From contig NZ_JASERT010000001.1 in assembly GCF_030027245.1 (NCBI RefSeq), positions 124,001-188,000 of the forward strand: DNA of 64,000 nucleotides. The letters run 5' to 3'. Shown piece after piece: positions 1 to 7,887 of the stretch; the stretch's first letter is position 1; every line of letters starts with the position of its first letter. The translations under genes and the position numbers were made by a program. Source of the stretch: Asticcacaulis sp. EMRT-3 (GTDB lineage: Bacteria > Pseudomonadota > Alphaproteobacteria > Caulobacterales > Caulobacteraceae). The notes beneath the pieces are model-generated. The model saw only the letters and a list, made by a program, of their open reading frames with translations. It ran no database searches and was not told the DNA's origin.

Positions 1-1
1 G

Positions 2-781
2 TTCTTAGGCCCCACGGGCGTCGGCAAGACCGAGCTGAACAAGGCTTTGGCCGAGTTCCTGTTCGACGACGAGACGGCGATCACCCGGCTCGATATGTCG
101 GAATATATGGAAAAACACTCCGTTTCGCGCATGATCGGTGCGCCTCCGGGCTATGTCGGTTACGACGAGGGTGGGGCGCTGACCGAGGCCGTGCGACGCA
201 GGCCCTATCAGGTGGTGCTGTTCGATGAGGTTGAAAAGGCGCACCCCGATGTCTTCAACATCCTGTTGCAGGTGCTGGATGATGGCCGTCTGACCGACGG
301 GCAGGGCCGCGTGGTCGATTTTCGCAATACGCTGATCGTCATGACCTCCAATCTCGGTTCGGACATATTGGTCAATATGGAGCCGGGCACGGATGTTGAG
401 GCGGTCAGGCCGCTGGTTCTGGCCGTGGTGCGCAAGCATTTCCGGCCGGAATTTCTCAACCGGATCGACGAGATCATCCTGTTCCAGCGGCTTGATCAGG
501 CCCACATGCACGACATTGTGCGGATTCAGCTCAAAGGGCTGGAAAAGCTGCTGGCCGACCGTGAAATGACGTTGAGCATCGATGATGCGGCTTTGAACTT
601 CCTGGCCGAAAAGGGCTATGACCCGGCCTATGGCGCGCGGCCTTTGAAGCGCGTGATCCAGAAGCTGCTGATCGACGGCATTGCCCGCGAAATCCTAGCG
701 GGGCGCTTCGTCGATGGTGAGGTGATCCATGTCGGCTTCGACGGCGAAGGCTTAACCATCGGCAAGCCGACAGTGAACTAG
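2..781 (+). CDS. clpB: ClpB disaggregase, C-terminal fragment (5' end outside window)
   Basis: This is the C-terminal 259 residues of the ClpB/Hsp104 protein disaggregase, which works with DnaK to pull proteins out of aggregates in the cytoplasm. The fragment opens inside the second AAA+ module: Walker A GPTGVGKT at fragment residues 3-10, the pore-loop motif GYVG near 50, Walker [10 protein letters not shown] near 73 and sensor-1 TSNLGS near 115. The C-terminal small domain with the arginine-containing GARPLKR sensor-2 motif follows. The frame is open to the window edge, so the start is missing. The stop codon TAG at 779-781 is formed by the edge of a 113-bp repeat, and the likely terminator lies beyond that repeat. 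Confidence 0.95.
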   Translation, partial: FLGPTGVGKTELNKALAEFLFDDETAITRLDMSEYMEKHSVSRMIGAPPGYVGYDEGGALTEAVRRRPYQVVLFDEVEKAHPDVFNILLQVLDDGRLTDGQGRVVDFRNTLIVMTSNLGSDILVNMEPGTDVEAVRPLVLAVVRKHFRPEFLNRIDEIILFQRLDQAHMHDIVRIQLKGLEKLLADREMTLSIDDAALNFLAEKGYDPAYGARPLKRVIQKLLIDGIAREILAGRFVDGEVIHVGFDGEGLTIGKPTVN

Positions 782-892
782 AGCGGTCTGCATTCTGATT
801 GAATCGGTCAAAGGCATGCAAACCGCTCTAGATTTTACGTTTTTCCGCATCTCGCATTCAATTTGTAAGTCAAATTAAACGCTCGTTGCTCT
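780..892 (+). repeat. 113-bp CTAG-bounded intergenic repeat, copy 1
   Basis: The unit begins AGAGCGG and ends TTGCTCT. Its first 50 bases form a hairpin with arms close to AGAGCGGTTTGCAT and ATGCAAACCGCTCT, and the rest is an AT-rich tail. It is nearly identical to the copies at 6733, 53545, 55356 and 55469. The flanks are CT before and AG after, so the unit sits inside a CTAG. Its first bases complete the clpB stop codon TAG. Confidence 0.9.
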
Positions 893-906
893 AGGGGCAA
901 GCCCCA

Positions 907-936
907 GCGCCTCTCCGGCAACGGAGGGGCGCTTTT
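907..936 (+). terminator. Rho-independent terminator, probably of clpB
   Basis: GCGCCTCTCCG and CGGAGGGGCGC pair around a GCAA loop and are followed by TTTT. It lies 126 bases after the clpB stop, with the 113-bp repeat between, which suggests that the repeat was inserted between the gene and its terminator. Confidence 0.75.
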
Positions 937-938
937 AC

Positions 939-1432
939 TATCCTCCCCTGATTTCAGGGGAGGGGAACCGCGAAGCGGTGGTGGGGTTAAAATCCGCTGA
1001 AATCGTGTTAAGCTCCGGAATGGTTCAGCAGCCGCAACTGTCTTTCGCGCGCAAATTACGTCGTGAAATGACCTATCCGGAAAGACTCATATGGGGACGC
1101 ATCAAGGTGCGCCATCCAAATGGTCCCGTGTTCCGGCGGCAATACCCCTTTGATCGTTATGTTTTCGATTTTTATTGCGCGAAAATCAAACTCGTCATCG
1201 AAATCGATGGGTGGTGCCACAATATGGGAAATGCCCCACATCGTGACGAAGAAAGAGATCGGTTTCTCCGGCAGCATGGTTTTGAAATTATGCGTATTCC
1301 TGCGGCAGATGTGATCGCCGAACCAGAGGATGTAGCAGATGGAATTTTTCGATTGGCCATGGAAAGATTGCAGGCGCTGAAATAACCCCACCACCGCTAC
1401 GCGGTCCCCCTCCCCTGAAATCAGGGGAGGAT
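939..1432. repeat. Inverted-repeat cassette around a DUF559 gene
   Basis: About 50 bases at 939-989 recur inverted at 1382-1432 with only about two mismatches. Each arm contains two small palindromes, CTCCCCTGA/TCAGGGGAG and ACCGC/GCGGT, so each arm looks like a REP-type element. The arms enclose exactly one gene, whose TAA stop lies within the right arm. The 494-bp whole resembles a compact mobile or REP-associated cassette. Mobility is inferred and no target duplication was identified. Confidence 0.7.
1020..1385 (+). CDS. DUF559 (Vsr-like) endonuclease-domain protein
   Basis: This 121-residue protein matches the DUF559 family, small proteins with the PD-(D/E)XK/Vsr-like nuclease fold. The visible family signatures are the N-terminal ARKLRREMTYPERLIWG, FRRQYPFDRYVFDFYC and LVIEIDGWCH, with the E-x-D residues expected in the active site, and a C-terminal RFLRQHGFEIMRI segment. 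ATG at 1020 is preferred over the in-frame GTG at 978, because the latter lies inside the left repeat arm. The gene stands alone, flanked by inverted REP-like arms. The family's substrate is not established. A nuclease role is inferred from the fold, and a role in moving the flanking repeats is speculation. Confidence 0.8.
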   Translation: MVQQPQLSFARKLRREMTYPERLIWGRIKVRHPNGPVFRRQYPFDRYVFDFYCAKIKLVIEIDGWCHNMGNAPHRDEERDRFLRQHGFEIMRIPAADVIAEPEDVADGIFRLAMERLQALK

Positions 1433-1440
1433 AGAAAGGT

Positions 1441-2391
1441 CTAGATGTTTAGTCCCGGCATTTGATGGGTTGGATTTAGTTTGAATTTATCCGGCTCGAT
1501 TGTCCATTGTTTGACGACAAATTCGTAGGGTGTGAGGCCCTTGAGGGTTTTGAGTCGCTTGGCGAAATTATAGGCATTGATGAAGTCCGTCAGGTGCTGC
1601 CTGAACTGGTCGTGGCCGTCATAATGGTAGCGTTTGACGGTCGCTTCCTTGATGGTTCGGTTCATCCGCTCAACCTGGCCATTGGTCCACGGGTGTTTGA
1701 TTTTTGTCAGCCTGTGGTCGATGTCGTGCTCGCGGCAGACACGGTCGAAGATATGCTCAAAGGCATGGATATGGCGTTCGTGATTGGTGAACTGGATGCC
1801 GTTGTCGGTGAGCACGGTATGTATGGCATACGGAAGGCTTGCGATCAGGTTACGCAGGAACTGTGCGGCAGCCATCTTGCCCGCCTTTTCATGCAGTTCG
1901 ACGTAGGCGAACTTTGAGGTTCGGTCGATGGCCACAAAGAGATAGAGCTTGCCTTCGGCGGTTTGCACCTCGGCAATGTCGATATGGAAATAGCCTATCG
2001 GATAAGACTTGAACTTCTTCTTCGTCGGCTTGTCGCCTTCGATATCAGGTAGGCGGGATATACCGTGGCGATGCAGGCAGCGATGCAGGCTTGAGCGCGT
2101 CAGGTTGGGGATCGTGGCCTGCAAGGCATAAAGGCAATCATCCAGCGGCAAAAGCGTGTGCCGCCGGAAAGCGACGATGATCGCCTCCTCCTCTATCGTC
2201 AGAACGGTCGATTTAGGCGCTTTCGGACCGGTCGGCAGATCAGCAACAGCGGTCCGTTTCTTCCACTTGGCCACTGTCTTCGGGTTAATCCCATGCCGCT
2301 TGGCCAGAACCCTCACACTCTCTTGACTATCTTGTATTGCTCGACGGATTGCCTCTGTCGTTGTGGCGCTCCCGTGTAAAATCTGTCCCAT
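1441..2391 (-). CDS. IS481-family transposase
   Basis: This DDE transposase of 316 residues has an N-terminal helix-turn-helix for end binding (RVLAKRHGINPKTVAKWKKR, about residues 27-46). The integrase-core catalytic domain carries the first Asp in YFHIDIAEV, the second in VLTDNGIQF and the Glu in TNGQVERMNRTIKE. The length is normal for the family and no frameshift is seen. The last codons run through the terminal repeat, and the TAG stop (1441-1443) lies in the duplicated target TCTAGA, outside the element proper, so insertion into CTAG supplies the stop. It probably catalyses cut-and-paste or copy-out transposition of this element. Confidence 0.93.
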   Translation of the reverse strand: MGQILHGSATTTEAIRRAIQDSQESVRVLAKRHGINPKTVAKWKKRTAVADLPTGPKAPKSTVLTIEEEAIIVAFRRHTLLPLDDCLYALQATIPNLTRSSLHRCLHRHGISRLPDIEGDKPTKKKFKSYPIGYFHIDIAEVQTAEGKLYLFVAIDRTSKFAYVELHEKAGKMAAAQFLRNLIASLPYAIHTVLTDNGIQFTNHERHIHAFEHIFDRVCREHDIDHRLTKIKHPWTNGQVERMNRTIKEATVKRYHYDGHDQFRQHLTDFINAYNFAKRLKTLKGLTPYEFVVKQWTIEPDKFKLNPTHQMPGLNI

Positions 2392-2447
2392 AGCGAATCC
2401 CTCATCGATGGTGATAAAATCGTACCATCAAATGCCGGGACTAACCA
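1446..2447 (-). mobile_element. IS481-family insertion sequence (1002 bp)
   Basis: The terminal inverted repeats are about 23 bp with one mismatch: TGTTTAGTCCCGGCATTTG at the left end, and TGGTTAGTCCCGGCATTTG read inward from the right end. The element is flanked on both sides by the 6-bp direct repeat TCTAGA (1440-1445 and 2448-2453). This matches the NCTAGN target and 6-bp duplication known for IS481 of Bordetella pertussis. The right duplication contains the stop codon of the mscS-like gene. The element carries one full-length transposase gene and looks intact. Confidence 0.92.
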
Positions 2448-2448
2448 T

Positions 2449-3429
2449 CTAGACCTTCTTGAGTTCCGTTTCTTCTGGCGGCAGTTCGGTGTGCAGATCG
2501 CGGGCGGCGTCGTTGGTGGAGGGCAGGATGGCTTCCGGCTTTTTGGTCTGGCTGGATTTCAGGCCGAGGCTTTTCAGCGCATCCTCTTCGGTCAGGCCAA
2601 ACAGGCTGCGCACATGCAGATCGCGTTGCGGGAACGGAATTTCGATCCCCTCGGCGCGCAGGGCGTCTTCGATAGCCCAGTTATAGGCCGCCATCAATGA
2701 GGCTGGACGGCGCACCGATTCCGGCGTTGGCCACACCACCAGTTCGAAATTGAGCGAATTATCGCCAAAGCCGGTCAGCCAGACCTGGGTGCGGCGCTGA
2801 TCGGTGTCGGGCAGGGTGAAGGAGACGCCACGCGCCGCTTGCAGCACGCATTCGCGTACCTTAGCCTTATCGACGCCGTAAGCCACCCCGAATGGCACAT
2901 GGATACGCCGTGTCGCGCCCTTAAACGTCCAGTTGATGACCTGATTTTCGATCAGGGCCGAATTGGGGATGACGATGCTCATGCCGTCATTGGTACGCAG
3001 CCGCGTGGCGCGCGGGCCGATCTCCATGATCTCGCCGCGTCGTGCTTCATCGATCTGGATGAAGTCGCCGATGTCGAGATGCGGGTCGAAGATGATCACC
3101 AGCCCCGACACGAACTCCTTGACGATGCCCTGCAAGCCCAGACCGACGCCGACGCCCAAGGCACCGGCAAAGACGGCCAGCGAGGTGATATTGATGCCGC
3201 TGACCGATAGGGCCAGCATGAAGCCGAGCAGGATCAGCCCGTAGGAAACCAGTTTTTCAAAGACATAGATGGAGGCCGAAACGGTTCTGGCCCGCGCCCT
3301 GGCGCGCTGGAACAGGTGCGAGGCCACACGCGCCCCCACAAAGGCCAGGGCAATGACGATCAGCCCCATCACGGCGCGTTCCGCCAGATGCGGCCAGTTG
3401 TAATCGTTCAGCATGGCAAGCAGGTTCAT
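2449..3429 (-). CDS. MscS-family small-conductance mechanosensitive channel
   Basis: This 326-residue inner-membrane protein has hydrophobic segments around residues 17-37 and 58-80 and a glycine/alanine-rich pore helix (SLAVFAGALGVGVGLGLQ) around 84-101. A cytosolic MscS beta domain follows (DPHLDIGDFIQID, GPRATRLRTNDGMSIVIPNS), then the alpha/beta vestibule. Channels of this type release solutes during hypo-osmotic shock. The charged C-terminal tail (about 290-326) is variable. Its TAG stop is part of the TCTAGA target duplicated by the adjacent IS481-family element, so the insertion landed exactly at the end of the gene and left the protein intact. The exact subfamily is not clear. Confidence 0.88.
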   Translation of the reverse strand: MNLLAMLNDYNWPHLAERAVMGLIVIALAFVGARVASHLFQRARARARTVSASIYVFEKLVSYGLILLGFMLALSVSGINITSLAVFAGALGVGVGLGLQGIVKEFVSGLVIIFDPHLDIGDFIQIDEARRGEIMEIGPRATRLRTNDGMSIVIPNSALIENQVINWTFKGATRRIHVPFGVAYGVDKAKVRECVLQAARGVSFTLPDTDQRRTQVWLTGFGDNSLNFELVVWPTPESVRRPASLMAAYNWAIEDALRAEGIEIPFPQRDLHVRSLFGLTEEDALKSLGLKSSQTKKPEAILPSTNDAARDLHTELPPEETELKKV

Positions 3430-3509
3430 ACCGCAAACCTAGCCCTCGAGGCAGGCAGGATGCAACCGCATGGCGGTTCACATTAATGGCAAGAGGGGAG
3501 GTATGGGGC

Positions 3510-3584
3510 TGGCAGTCCCTAGCGGAATCGAACCGCTCTTTTCAGAATGAAAATCTGACGTCCTAACCGATAGACGAAGGGACC
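3510..3584 (-). tRNA. tRNA-Glu (UUC)
   Basis: The minus strand folds as a 75-nt cloverleaf: acceptor GGTCCCT pairing with AGGGACT (G1-U72 wobble), D-arm, anticodon stem TCAGA/TCTGA around the loop TTTTCAT (anticodon TTC), T-arm with GGTTCGATTCC, and an encoded CCA. The sequence is close to known alphaproteobacterial glutamate tRNAs. Confidence 0.95.
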
Positions 3585-3610
3585 ATATGCAGCCTAAGGG
3601 CCGTTCCCGG

Positions 3611-3646
3611 CCCGGAGCGCGCTTTTGACCGAATGTGCGCTCCGGG
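3611..3646 (-). terminator. GC-rich hairpin downstream of dapD (possible terminator)
   Basis: CCCGGAGCGC at 3611-3620 is perfectly complementary to GCGCTCCGGG at 3637-3646, giving a 10-bp stem between dapD and tRNA-Glu. There is no T tract, so it may be a factor-dependent terminator or a 3' stabilising structure rather than an intrinsic terminator. Confidence 0.45.
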
Positions 3647-3665
3647 TCAAGAGGTTGGCTGAAAA

Positions 3666-4514
3666 TTAATCGCGTAAAAGGTCGTTAATGCCGGTTTTGG
3701 CGCGGGTCTGGGCATCCACCGTCTTGACGATGACGGCGCAATAGAGCGACGGCCCGCCCTTCGGATCGGGCAGGGAGCCCGGCACGACCACGCTGTAGGC
3801 GGGCACGCGGCCACGGAAGATTTCGCCCGTGGCGCGGTTGATGATCTTGGTCGAGGCCGACAGATAAACCCCCATCGACAGCACCGAACCCTGCTCGACG
3901 ATCACGCCCTCGGCCACTTCCGAACGCGCGCCGATAAAGCAGTCGTCCTCGATAATGGTCGGGCTGGCCTGTAGCGGTTCCAGCACGCCGCCAATGCCGA
4001 CGCCGCCCGACAGATGCACATTCTTGCCGATCTGGGCGCAGGAGCCGACGGTGGACCAGCCATCGACCATTGTGCCTTCATCGACATAGGCGCCGATATT
4101 GACGAAGGATGGCATCAGCACGACGTTTTTGGCGATATAGGCCCCGGCGCGCACAATGGCGCCCGGTACGGCGCGGAAACCGGCCTCGGTGAAGTCCTTG
4201 TCGTTCCAGCGGGCGAACTTGTTGGGCACCTTGTCCCAATAGGGTCCCAGCGGCGCCTGTTCAAACAGGCCGCGACCCGTGTGCATCAGGCTGTTGGGAG
4301 CCAGACGGAAGGACAGCAGGACGGCCTTTTTCAGCCAGTCATGCGTCACCCAAGTGCCATTCTTCTTTTCAGCCACGCGGAAGCGGCCATTATCGAGCAG
4401 GCCCAGCACCTTTTCGATAGCTTCGCGGTAGGGGCCGGTATAGGCGGGCGACAACGTATCGCGGGCCTCCCAGGCGGCGTCTATATCTTCCTTGAAGGCG
4501 GCGAGATCGGACAT
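3666..4514 (-). CDS. dapD: 2,3,4,5-tetrahydropyridine-2,6-dicarboxylate N-succinyltransferase
   Basis: DapD transfers a succinyl group from succinyl-CoA to tetrahydrodipicolinate in the succinylase branch of lysine and meso-diaminopimelate synthesis, so it also feeds peptidoglycan. The 282-residue length is typical. After an alpha-helical N-terminal domain comes the left-handed beta-helix of hexapeptide repeats ([46 protein letters not shown]) and a C-terminal cap. ATG at 4514 is chosen because AAAGAG lies 8 bases upstream; a GTG at 4523 is in frame. The gene stands alone between tRNA-Glu and the DUF2145 pair, all on the minus strand, as in other Caulobacterales. Confidence 0.96.
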   Translation of the reverse strand: MSDLAAFKEDIDAAWEARDTLSPAYTGPYREAIEKVLGLLDNGRFRVAEKKNGTWVTHDWLKKAVLLSFRLAPNSLMHTGRGLFEQAPLGPYWDKVPNKFARWNDKDFTEAGFRAVPGAIVRAGAYIAKNVVLMPSFVNIGAYVDEGTMVDGWSTVGSCAQIGKNVHLSGGVGIGGVLEPLQASPTIIEDDCFIGARSEVAEGVIVEQGSVLSMGVYLSASTKIINRATGEIFRGRVPAYSVVVPGSLPDPKGGPSLYCAVIVKTVDAQTRAKTGINDLLRD

Positions 4515-4582
4515 GGCGGACACTCTTTGCTGGCGTGGGGGTTCGCCGTTGCCATAGAAGCGCTGACGCCGCCGATCAAGTT

Positions 4583-5425
4583 TTAATTATCCTTCAGCAC
4601 ATAGGTCGTGGCGATCAGGTGGTTTTGCTGCATGAAGGCGGCGATGCTTTCATAGGTGGCCGTCTCGACCGGGCCGGGCTGATCGTCCATTTTGAGGCCG
4701 GGTTGGAACATAGGGCCGAAGGCGCGCACCAGCGGATTGGCGTGGATCACGGTCGGTTTGAACCAGGCGCGCAGATCGGCGCGAATCTGCGCCGGGTCAT
4801 GCGTGTCCCAGGCGGCGGCGCTGACCACATCCAGCACAAATTCGGTGCAGTTCTGATAGCGCGCGTCGAACGGATTGGACACCAGCGAATAGGCGGGTAC
4901 ATGCAGGCGTTCATAGGCGGGCGAACCGATCAGGGCCAACAGGCGCGCCTGCATTTCCGACGAGGGGATGATCACCGCTACGTCATCGACCTGATTGGCC
5001 ATCATGAAGTCGAGCGGATAATCCTGCGCCAGATACGACTGGTCAGCAGGCAGGGATGCGCCATCGCCTTCATAGAGATTATAGACCGCATACCCCTTAT
5101 AGGCCTGGCCATCCGCACCCTTGATGTCGCTATAAACCCAGAAGGCGGCATGGGTATAGGCGATGCCTGCCGGTAGTTTGCTGCGCGCCCGACCGCTGCG
5201 GAAAACAATGGCGACGCGGGCGTCTTTGGCTGCCAGATCACGCTCCACCTGCTTGGCGAAGACGGCGGCTTCGGGGGCAGTAAAATGCACCTTGGGCGCT
5301 GCGCCACCCAAGGTCGATTCACCGCCGGAATCGGCGACCGGATGCGGCGTGCGAGCCACCGGTTCGGCGATGGCGGGCGTGGCCAGCAGCAGGGCCACCA
5401 GCACCATAGCCATTACGCGGATCAC
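4583..5425 (-). CDS. DUF2145-family secreted protein
   Basis: This is a 280-residue protein with an N-terminal signal peptide (hydrophobic residues 4-20 ending ATPAIA). It matches the DUF2145 family, of unknown function. The conserved patches are [23 protein letters not shown] (His92) and [12 protein letters not shown] (Cys193). A histidine preceding a cysteine, both in short strand-like motifs, recalls circularly permuted NlpC/P60-type cysteine hydrolases. That parallel is my inference. The GTG start overlaps the stop of the upstream gene in GTGA, so the two are translationally coupled. ATG at 5413 is an alternative start. It probably acts in the periplasm. Confidence 0.75.
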   Translation of the reverse strand: MIRVMAMVLVALLLATPAIAEPVARTPHPVADSGGESTLGGAAPKVHFTAPEAAVFAKQVERDLAAKDARVAIVFRSGRARSKLPAGIAYTHAAFWVYSDIKGADGQAYKGYAVYNLYEGDGASLPADQSYLAQDYPLDFMMANQVDDVAVIIPSSEMQARLLALIGSPAYERLHVPAYSLVSNPFDARYQNCTEFVLDVVSAAAWDTHDPAQIRADLRAWFKPTVIHANPLVRAFGPMFQPGLKMDDQPGPVETATYESIAAFMQQNHLIATTYVLKDN

Positions 5426-5784
5426 CGCTGTCCGTCCATGTCGCGGTGTGCGCGCTGCGCATCGCTCCGGTCATAGGGCACTTGCGGCGCGGGTTGGGCC
5501 GTCACCGTTTCCGACGAAATCTCCAGCGGACTATTGGCGGCGCGCCACACATCATCACCGGCACGGCGTATTGTGCGACCTGCGCTTTCGCTCACCGTGC
5601 CCACCGCCACGAAGGGCAGGGCCACGGCACCCGCCACTACCTTGACGCCTGCCTCGGACAGTTCGGCAGTGGAGACGGCCGAATCGCCGATAGCTTTGGA
5701 AACATTGCCGACACTATCCTGCGCGTGAGCGATAGTGGTCAGGCTGGCCGTGCAGATGACGGCGATCAGAAGTGATTTTAACAT
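5422..5784 (-). CDS. Small secreted protein coupled to DUF2145
   Basis: This 120-residue protein has a clear signal peptide (MLKSLLIAVICTASLTTIAHA) and a mature region containing an alanine/glycine/valine-rich hydrophobic stretch (VVAGAVALPFVAVGTVSES), followed by a polar, proline-containing tail. I do not recognise a family. The start at 5784 is supported by GGAGG eight bases upstream. The stop overlaps the GTG of the DUF2145 gene. Upstream lies a striking array of GAAC/GTTC half-sites that probably controls both genes. The hydrophobic core could be a membrane-associating segment. The role is unknown. Confidence 0.65.
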   Translation of the reverse strand: MLKSLLIAVICTASLTTIAHAQDSVGNVSKAIGDSAVSTAELSEAGVKVVAGAVALPFVAVGTVSESAGRTIRRAGDDVWRAANSPLEISSETVTAQPAPQVPYDRSDAQRAHRDMDGQR

Positions 5785-5789
5785 GACAG

Positions 5790-5863
5790 GAACCTCCATG
5801 AACCTCGTTCAATGAACATGGTTCATGTTATTGATTTCGTCAAGACTTATTTGAACTAAGTTC
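5790..5863 (-). promoter_or_regulatory. Array of GAAC-N3-GTTC palindromes upstream of the DUF2145 operon
   Basis: GAAC(5800)-ctc-GTTC(5807)-aat-GAAC(5814)-atg-GTTC(5821) alternates every 7 bases. A third palindrome TTGAACTAAGTTCAA lies at 5851-5865, and an extra GAAC at 5790. The regular phasing within a promoter-sized gap suggests cooperative binding of a dimeric repressor. The spacing does not match the alphaproteobacterial LexA box GTTC-N7-GTTC. Confidence 0.55.
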
Positions 5864-6521
5864 AAATATTTTTGGTATCCGCCAGAAAGGTCTTCAGGTC
5901 GGGGCTGCGGAAATCGACGAAAGCGTCTTCATTGCCGATGGCTTTCGGCCCGACCAGAATCGTCTTCATGCCCAGTTCAAAAGCGGGTTTGAGGTTTTTC
6001 GGGCTGTCCTCAAAGAAGGCGGCCTGGGTGGCCGTCACATCATGCGCCGCCATCATGCGCTCAAAGGTGACGAGGTTGGGTTTGGGGATGAACCGGGCGT
6101 GTTCGAGATGGAAAACCCCGTCAAACAGGCCGTCCATCTCCAGCTTGTCGAGAATGCGCGTGGCGTGGCGTTCGTCGCCATTGGTGAACACGACCTTGCG
6201 GCCCGGCAGATCGCCGATCAGGGCGTTCAGGGCCGGATCGGGGTGCAGTTTGTCGAGCGACACATCATGCACCTCGTTGAGAAAGGCGTAAGGATCGATG
6301 TTGTGATGAGCCATCAGTCCGGCCAAAGTCGTGCCGTGTTCGCTCAAATAACGCTTTTGCAGGGCGTGGGCTTCGGCGGGCGGCAGGCCGGTTTCGCGCG
6401 CTACAAAGGTGGTCATCTGGCCCTCGATCAGCGCCATCACCTCGGCCTCGGCGGGATAAAGCGTCTGGTCGAGATCGAAAATCCAGGTGCTGACGTGGGC
6501 GAGAGCTTCAGGCACTATCAT
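5862..6521 (-). CDS. HAD-family hydrolase, pyrimidine 5'-nucleotidase type
   Basis: This cytoplasmic phosphatase of 219 residues shows all HAD motifs: DLDQTLYP with nucleophile Asp16 and Asp18, VVFTNGDERHA (motif II), a motif III lysine in FIPKPN, and FFEDSPKNL (motif IV). The DLDQTLY form and the helical cap are typical of the Sdt1/Phm8-like pyrimidine 5'-nucleotidase group, which dephosphorylates nucleoside monophosphates. The precise substrate cannot be read from sequence. ATG at 6521 is preferred over a GTG at 6572, which would add an unconserved leader reaching into an inverted repeat. Its stop codon overlaps the GTTC palindrome of the next operon's control region. It lies downstream of argB on the same strand. 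Confidence 0.85.
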   Translation of the reverse strand: MIVPEALAHVSTWIFDLDQTLYPAEAEVMALIEGQMTTFVARETGLPPAEAHALQKRYLSEHGTTLAGLMAHHNIDPYAFLNEVHDVSLDKLHPDPALNALIGDLPGRKVVFTNGDERHATRILDKLEMDGLFDGVFHLEHARFIPKPNLVTFERMMAAHDVTATQAAFFEDSPKNLKPAFELGMKTILVGPKAIGNEDAFVDFRSPDLKTFLADTKNI

Positions 6522-6566
6522 GGCTTGTTTGTAGGGGCTCCTGCCGACGTAGAGAGAGAAAAGCTG

Positions 6567-6725
6567 ATCCACAGATGCACACAGATATTCAAACCAACGG
6601 CACGCTACCGCTATCTGGGCTGAAAGAGCCTGCCTTAAAAGCGCTTCGCGCCAGTAAGCTATGGCTTGCTCAAACGATAGCGGTCGCGTGAAGCCGACAA
6701 AGATTATCTGTGTGCATCTGTGGAT
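6567..6725. repeat. Intergenic inverted-repeat unit (CCACAGATGCACACAG type)
   Basis: The 21-base arm at 6567-6587, with core CCACAGATGCACACAG, is repeated perfectly inverted at 6705-6725. The arms bracket about 117 bases with no credible gene. It resembles the CCACGAAAA-type units at 13421, 20189 and 21722 in size and intergenic placement, but has a different arm sequence. Confidence 0.7.
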
Positions 6726-6732
6726 AAAATCT

Positions 6733-6845
6733 AGAGCAACGAGCGTTTAATTTGACTTACAAATTGAATGCGAGATGCGGAAAAACGTAAAATGTAGAGC
6801 GGGTTGCATGCCTTTGACCGATTCCATCAGAATGCAAACCGCTCT
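6733..6845 (-). repeat. 113-bp CTAG-bounded intergenic repeat, copy 2
   Basis: Same unit as at 780, inverted so that its AGAGCGG hairpin end abuts the end of argB. The argB stop TAG (6844-6846, read on the minus strand) is formed across the repeat boundary. It is bounded by CT/AG on both sides. Confidence 0.9.
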
Positions 6846-7779
6846 AGTCTGCCGTGATCAAGGTGCCCGCGCCGTGGGCGGTGAACAGTTCGACCAGCAT
6901 GGCGTGCGGGCGGCGGCCATCGAGAATGACCACGGCCTCGACCCCCGCTTCGATAGCCATGATGGCGGTCTCCAGCTTGGGGATCATGCCGCCATTGGCC
7001 ACGCCGGACTCGATCAGGCTGCGTGCCTCGGATATGCTCATCTGGCGGATCAGATTCTTGTTTTCATCGAGCACACCGGCAATATCGGTCAGCAGCAACA
7101 TGCGCTTGGCATTGAGCTTGCCGGCCACGGCGCCCGCCACCGTATCGGCATTGATATTGTAGGTGTGGCCGTCTTCCGACACGCCAATGGGCGCGATCAC
7201 CGGCACATAATCGTGGTTCGGATCGTCGATCAGGGTGCGGATCAGCTTGTCATCGACATGTTTGGGTTCGCCGACGAAACCGAGATCGACCACCTGCTCG
7301 ATCATCGAATCAGGGTCTTTTTTGACGCGCGTCGCCTTTTCGACCGTGATCAGACCGGCGTCCTTGCCCGACAGACCAACGCCGCGCACATCGGCTTCAC
7401 GTCCGGCCTGGGTGATCCAGTTGGCGATCTCCTTATTGACCGCGCCCGACAACACCATTTCGGCGATTTCCATGGTCGCGTCGTCGGTGACGCGCAGGCC
7501 GTCGATAAAAGTCGATTTCACCCCGGCGCGGCTGAGCATGGCCGAAATCTGCGGCCCGCCGCCATGCACCACCACCGGCGAAATGCCGAGCAGCTTCAGC
7601 AAAACGATGTCGGACGCGAACACCCTGGCCGTTTCGGCCTCGCCCATCGCATGGCCGCCATATTTGATCGTCACGATCTCGCGGTCATAGATCTGGATAT
7701 AGGGCAGGGCCTCGGCCAGTTGTTTGGCGGTGGCCCAGCCCCGTTCTTCTGAGGAGTCGATTTCAGTCTGGATGATCAT
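6844..7779 (-). CDS. argB: Acetylglutamate kinase
   Basis: ArgB phosphorylates N-acetyl-L-glutamate with ATP, the second step of arginine synthesis. The 311 residues fit the amino-acid kinase fold: IKYGGHAM (phosphate-binding lysine) near residue 39, [10 protein letters not shown] near 69, GLSGKDAG in the middle, an NAG-binding [12 protein letters not shown] segment, and [10 protein letters not shown] and [10 protein letters not shown] near the C-terminus. The N-terminal helix ([23 protein letters not shown]) is of the kind seen in arginine-sensitive hexameric ArgB, so feedback inhibition by arginine is plausible. The gene ends in a 113-bp repeat that supplies its stop codon. Confidence 0.96.
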   Translation of the reverse strand: MIIQTEIDSSEERGWATAKQLAEALPYIQIYDREIVTIKYGGHAMGEAETARVFASDIVLLKLLGISPVVVHGGGPQISAMLSRAGVKSTFIDGLRVTDDATMEIAEMVLSGAVNKEIANWITQAGREADVRGVGLSGKDAGLITVEKATRVKKDPDSMIEQVVDLGFVGEPKHVDDKLIRTLIDDPNHDYVPVIAPIGVSEDGHTYNINADTVAGAVAGKLNAKRMLLLTDIAGVLDENKNLIRQMSISEARSLIESGVANGGMIPKLETAIMAIEAGVEAVVILDGRRPHAMLVELFTAHGAGTLITAD

Positions 7780-7887
7780 ATGCGGCGTTCCGGAAACTAT
7801 CGCCGCGCCTTACAGGATCAGGGGCGGCCTGTCATGTGTTTTTGCGTGAAGAGCAAGCGAAGCGCGTCGAGACGGAAGGTAGCTGCC

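Noticed and set aside
5800..5824. LexA (SOS) box in the GAAC/GTTC array
   Set aside because: The alphaproteobacterial LexA site needs GTTC direct repeats 11 bases apart; here alternating GAAC and GTTC sit 7 bases apart.
6775..7752. Frame starting in a 113-bp repeat and running antisense to argB, with a peptide start shared with a frame near 55238
   Set aside because: The shared peptide arises only because both starts lie in copies of the repeat; the downstream parts are unrelated shadows.
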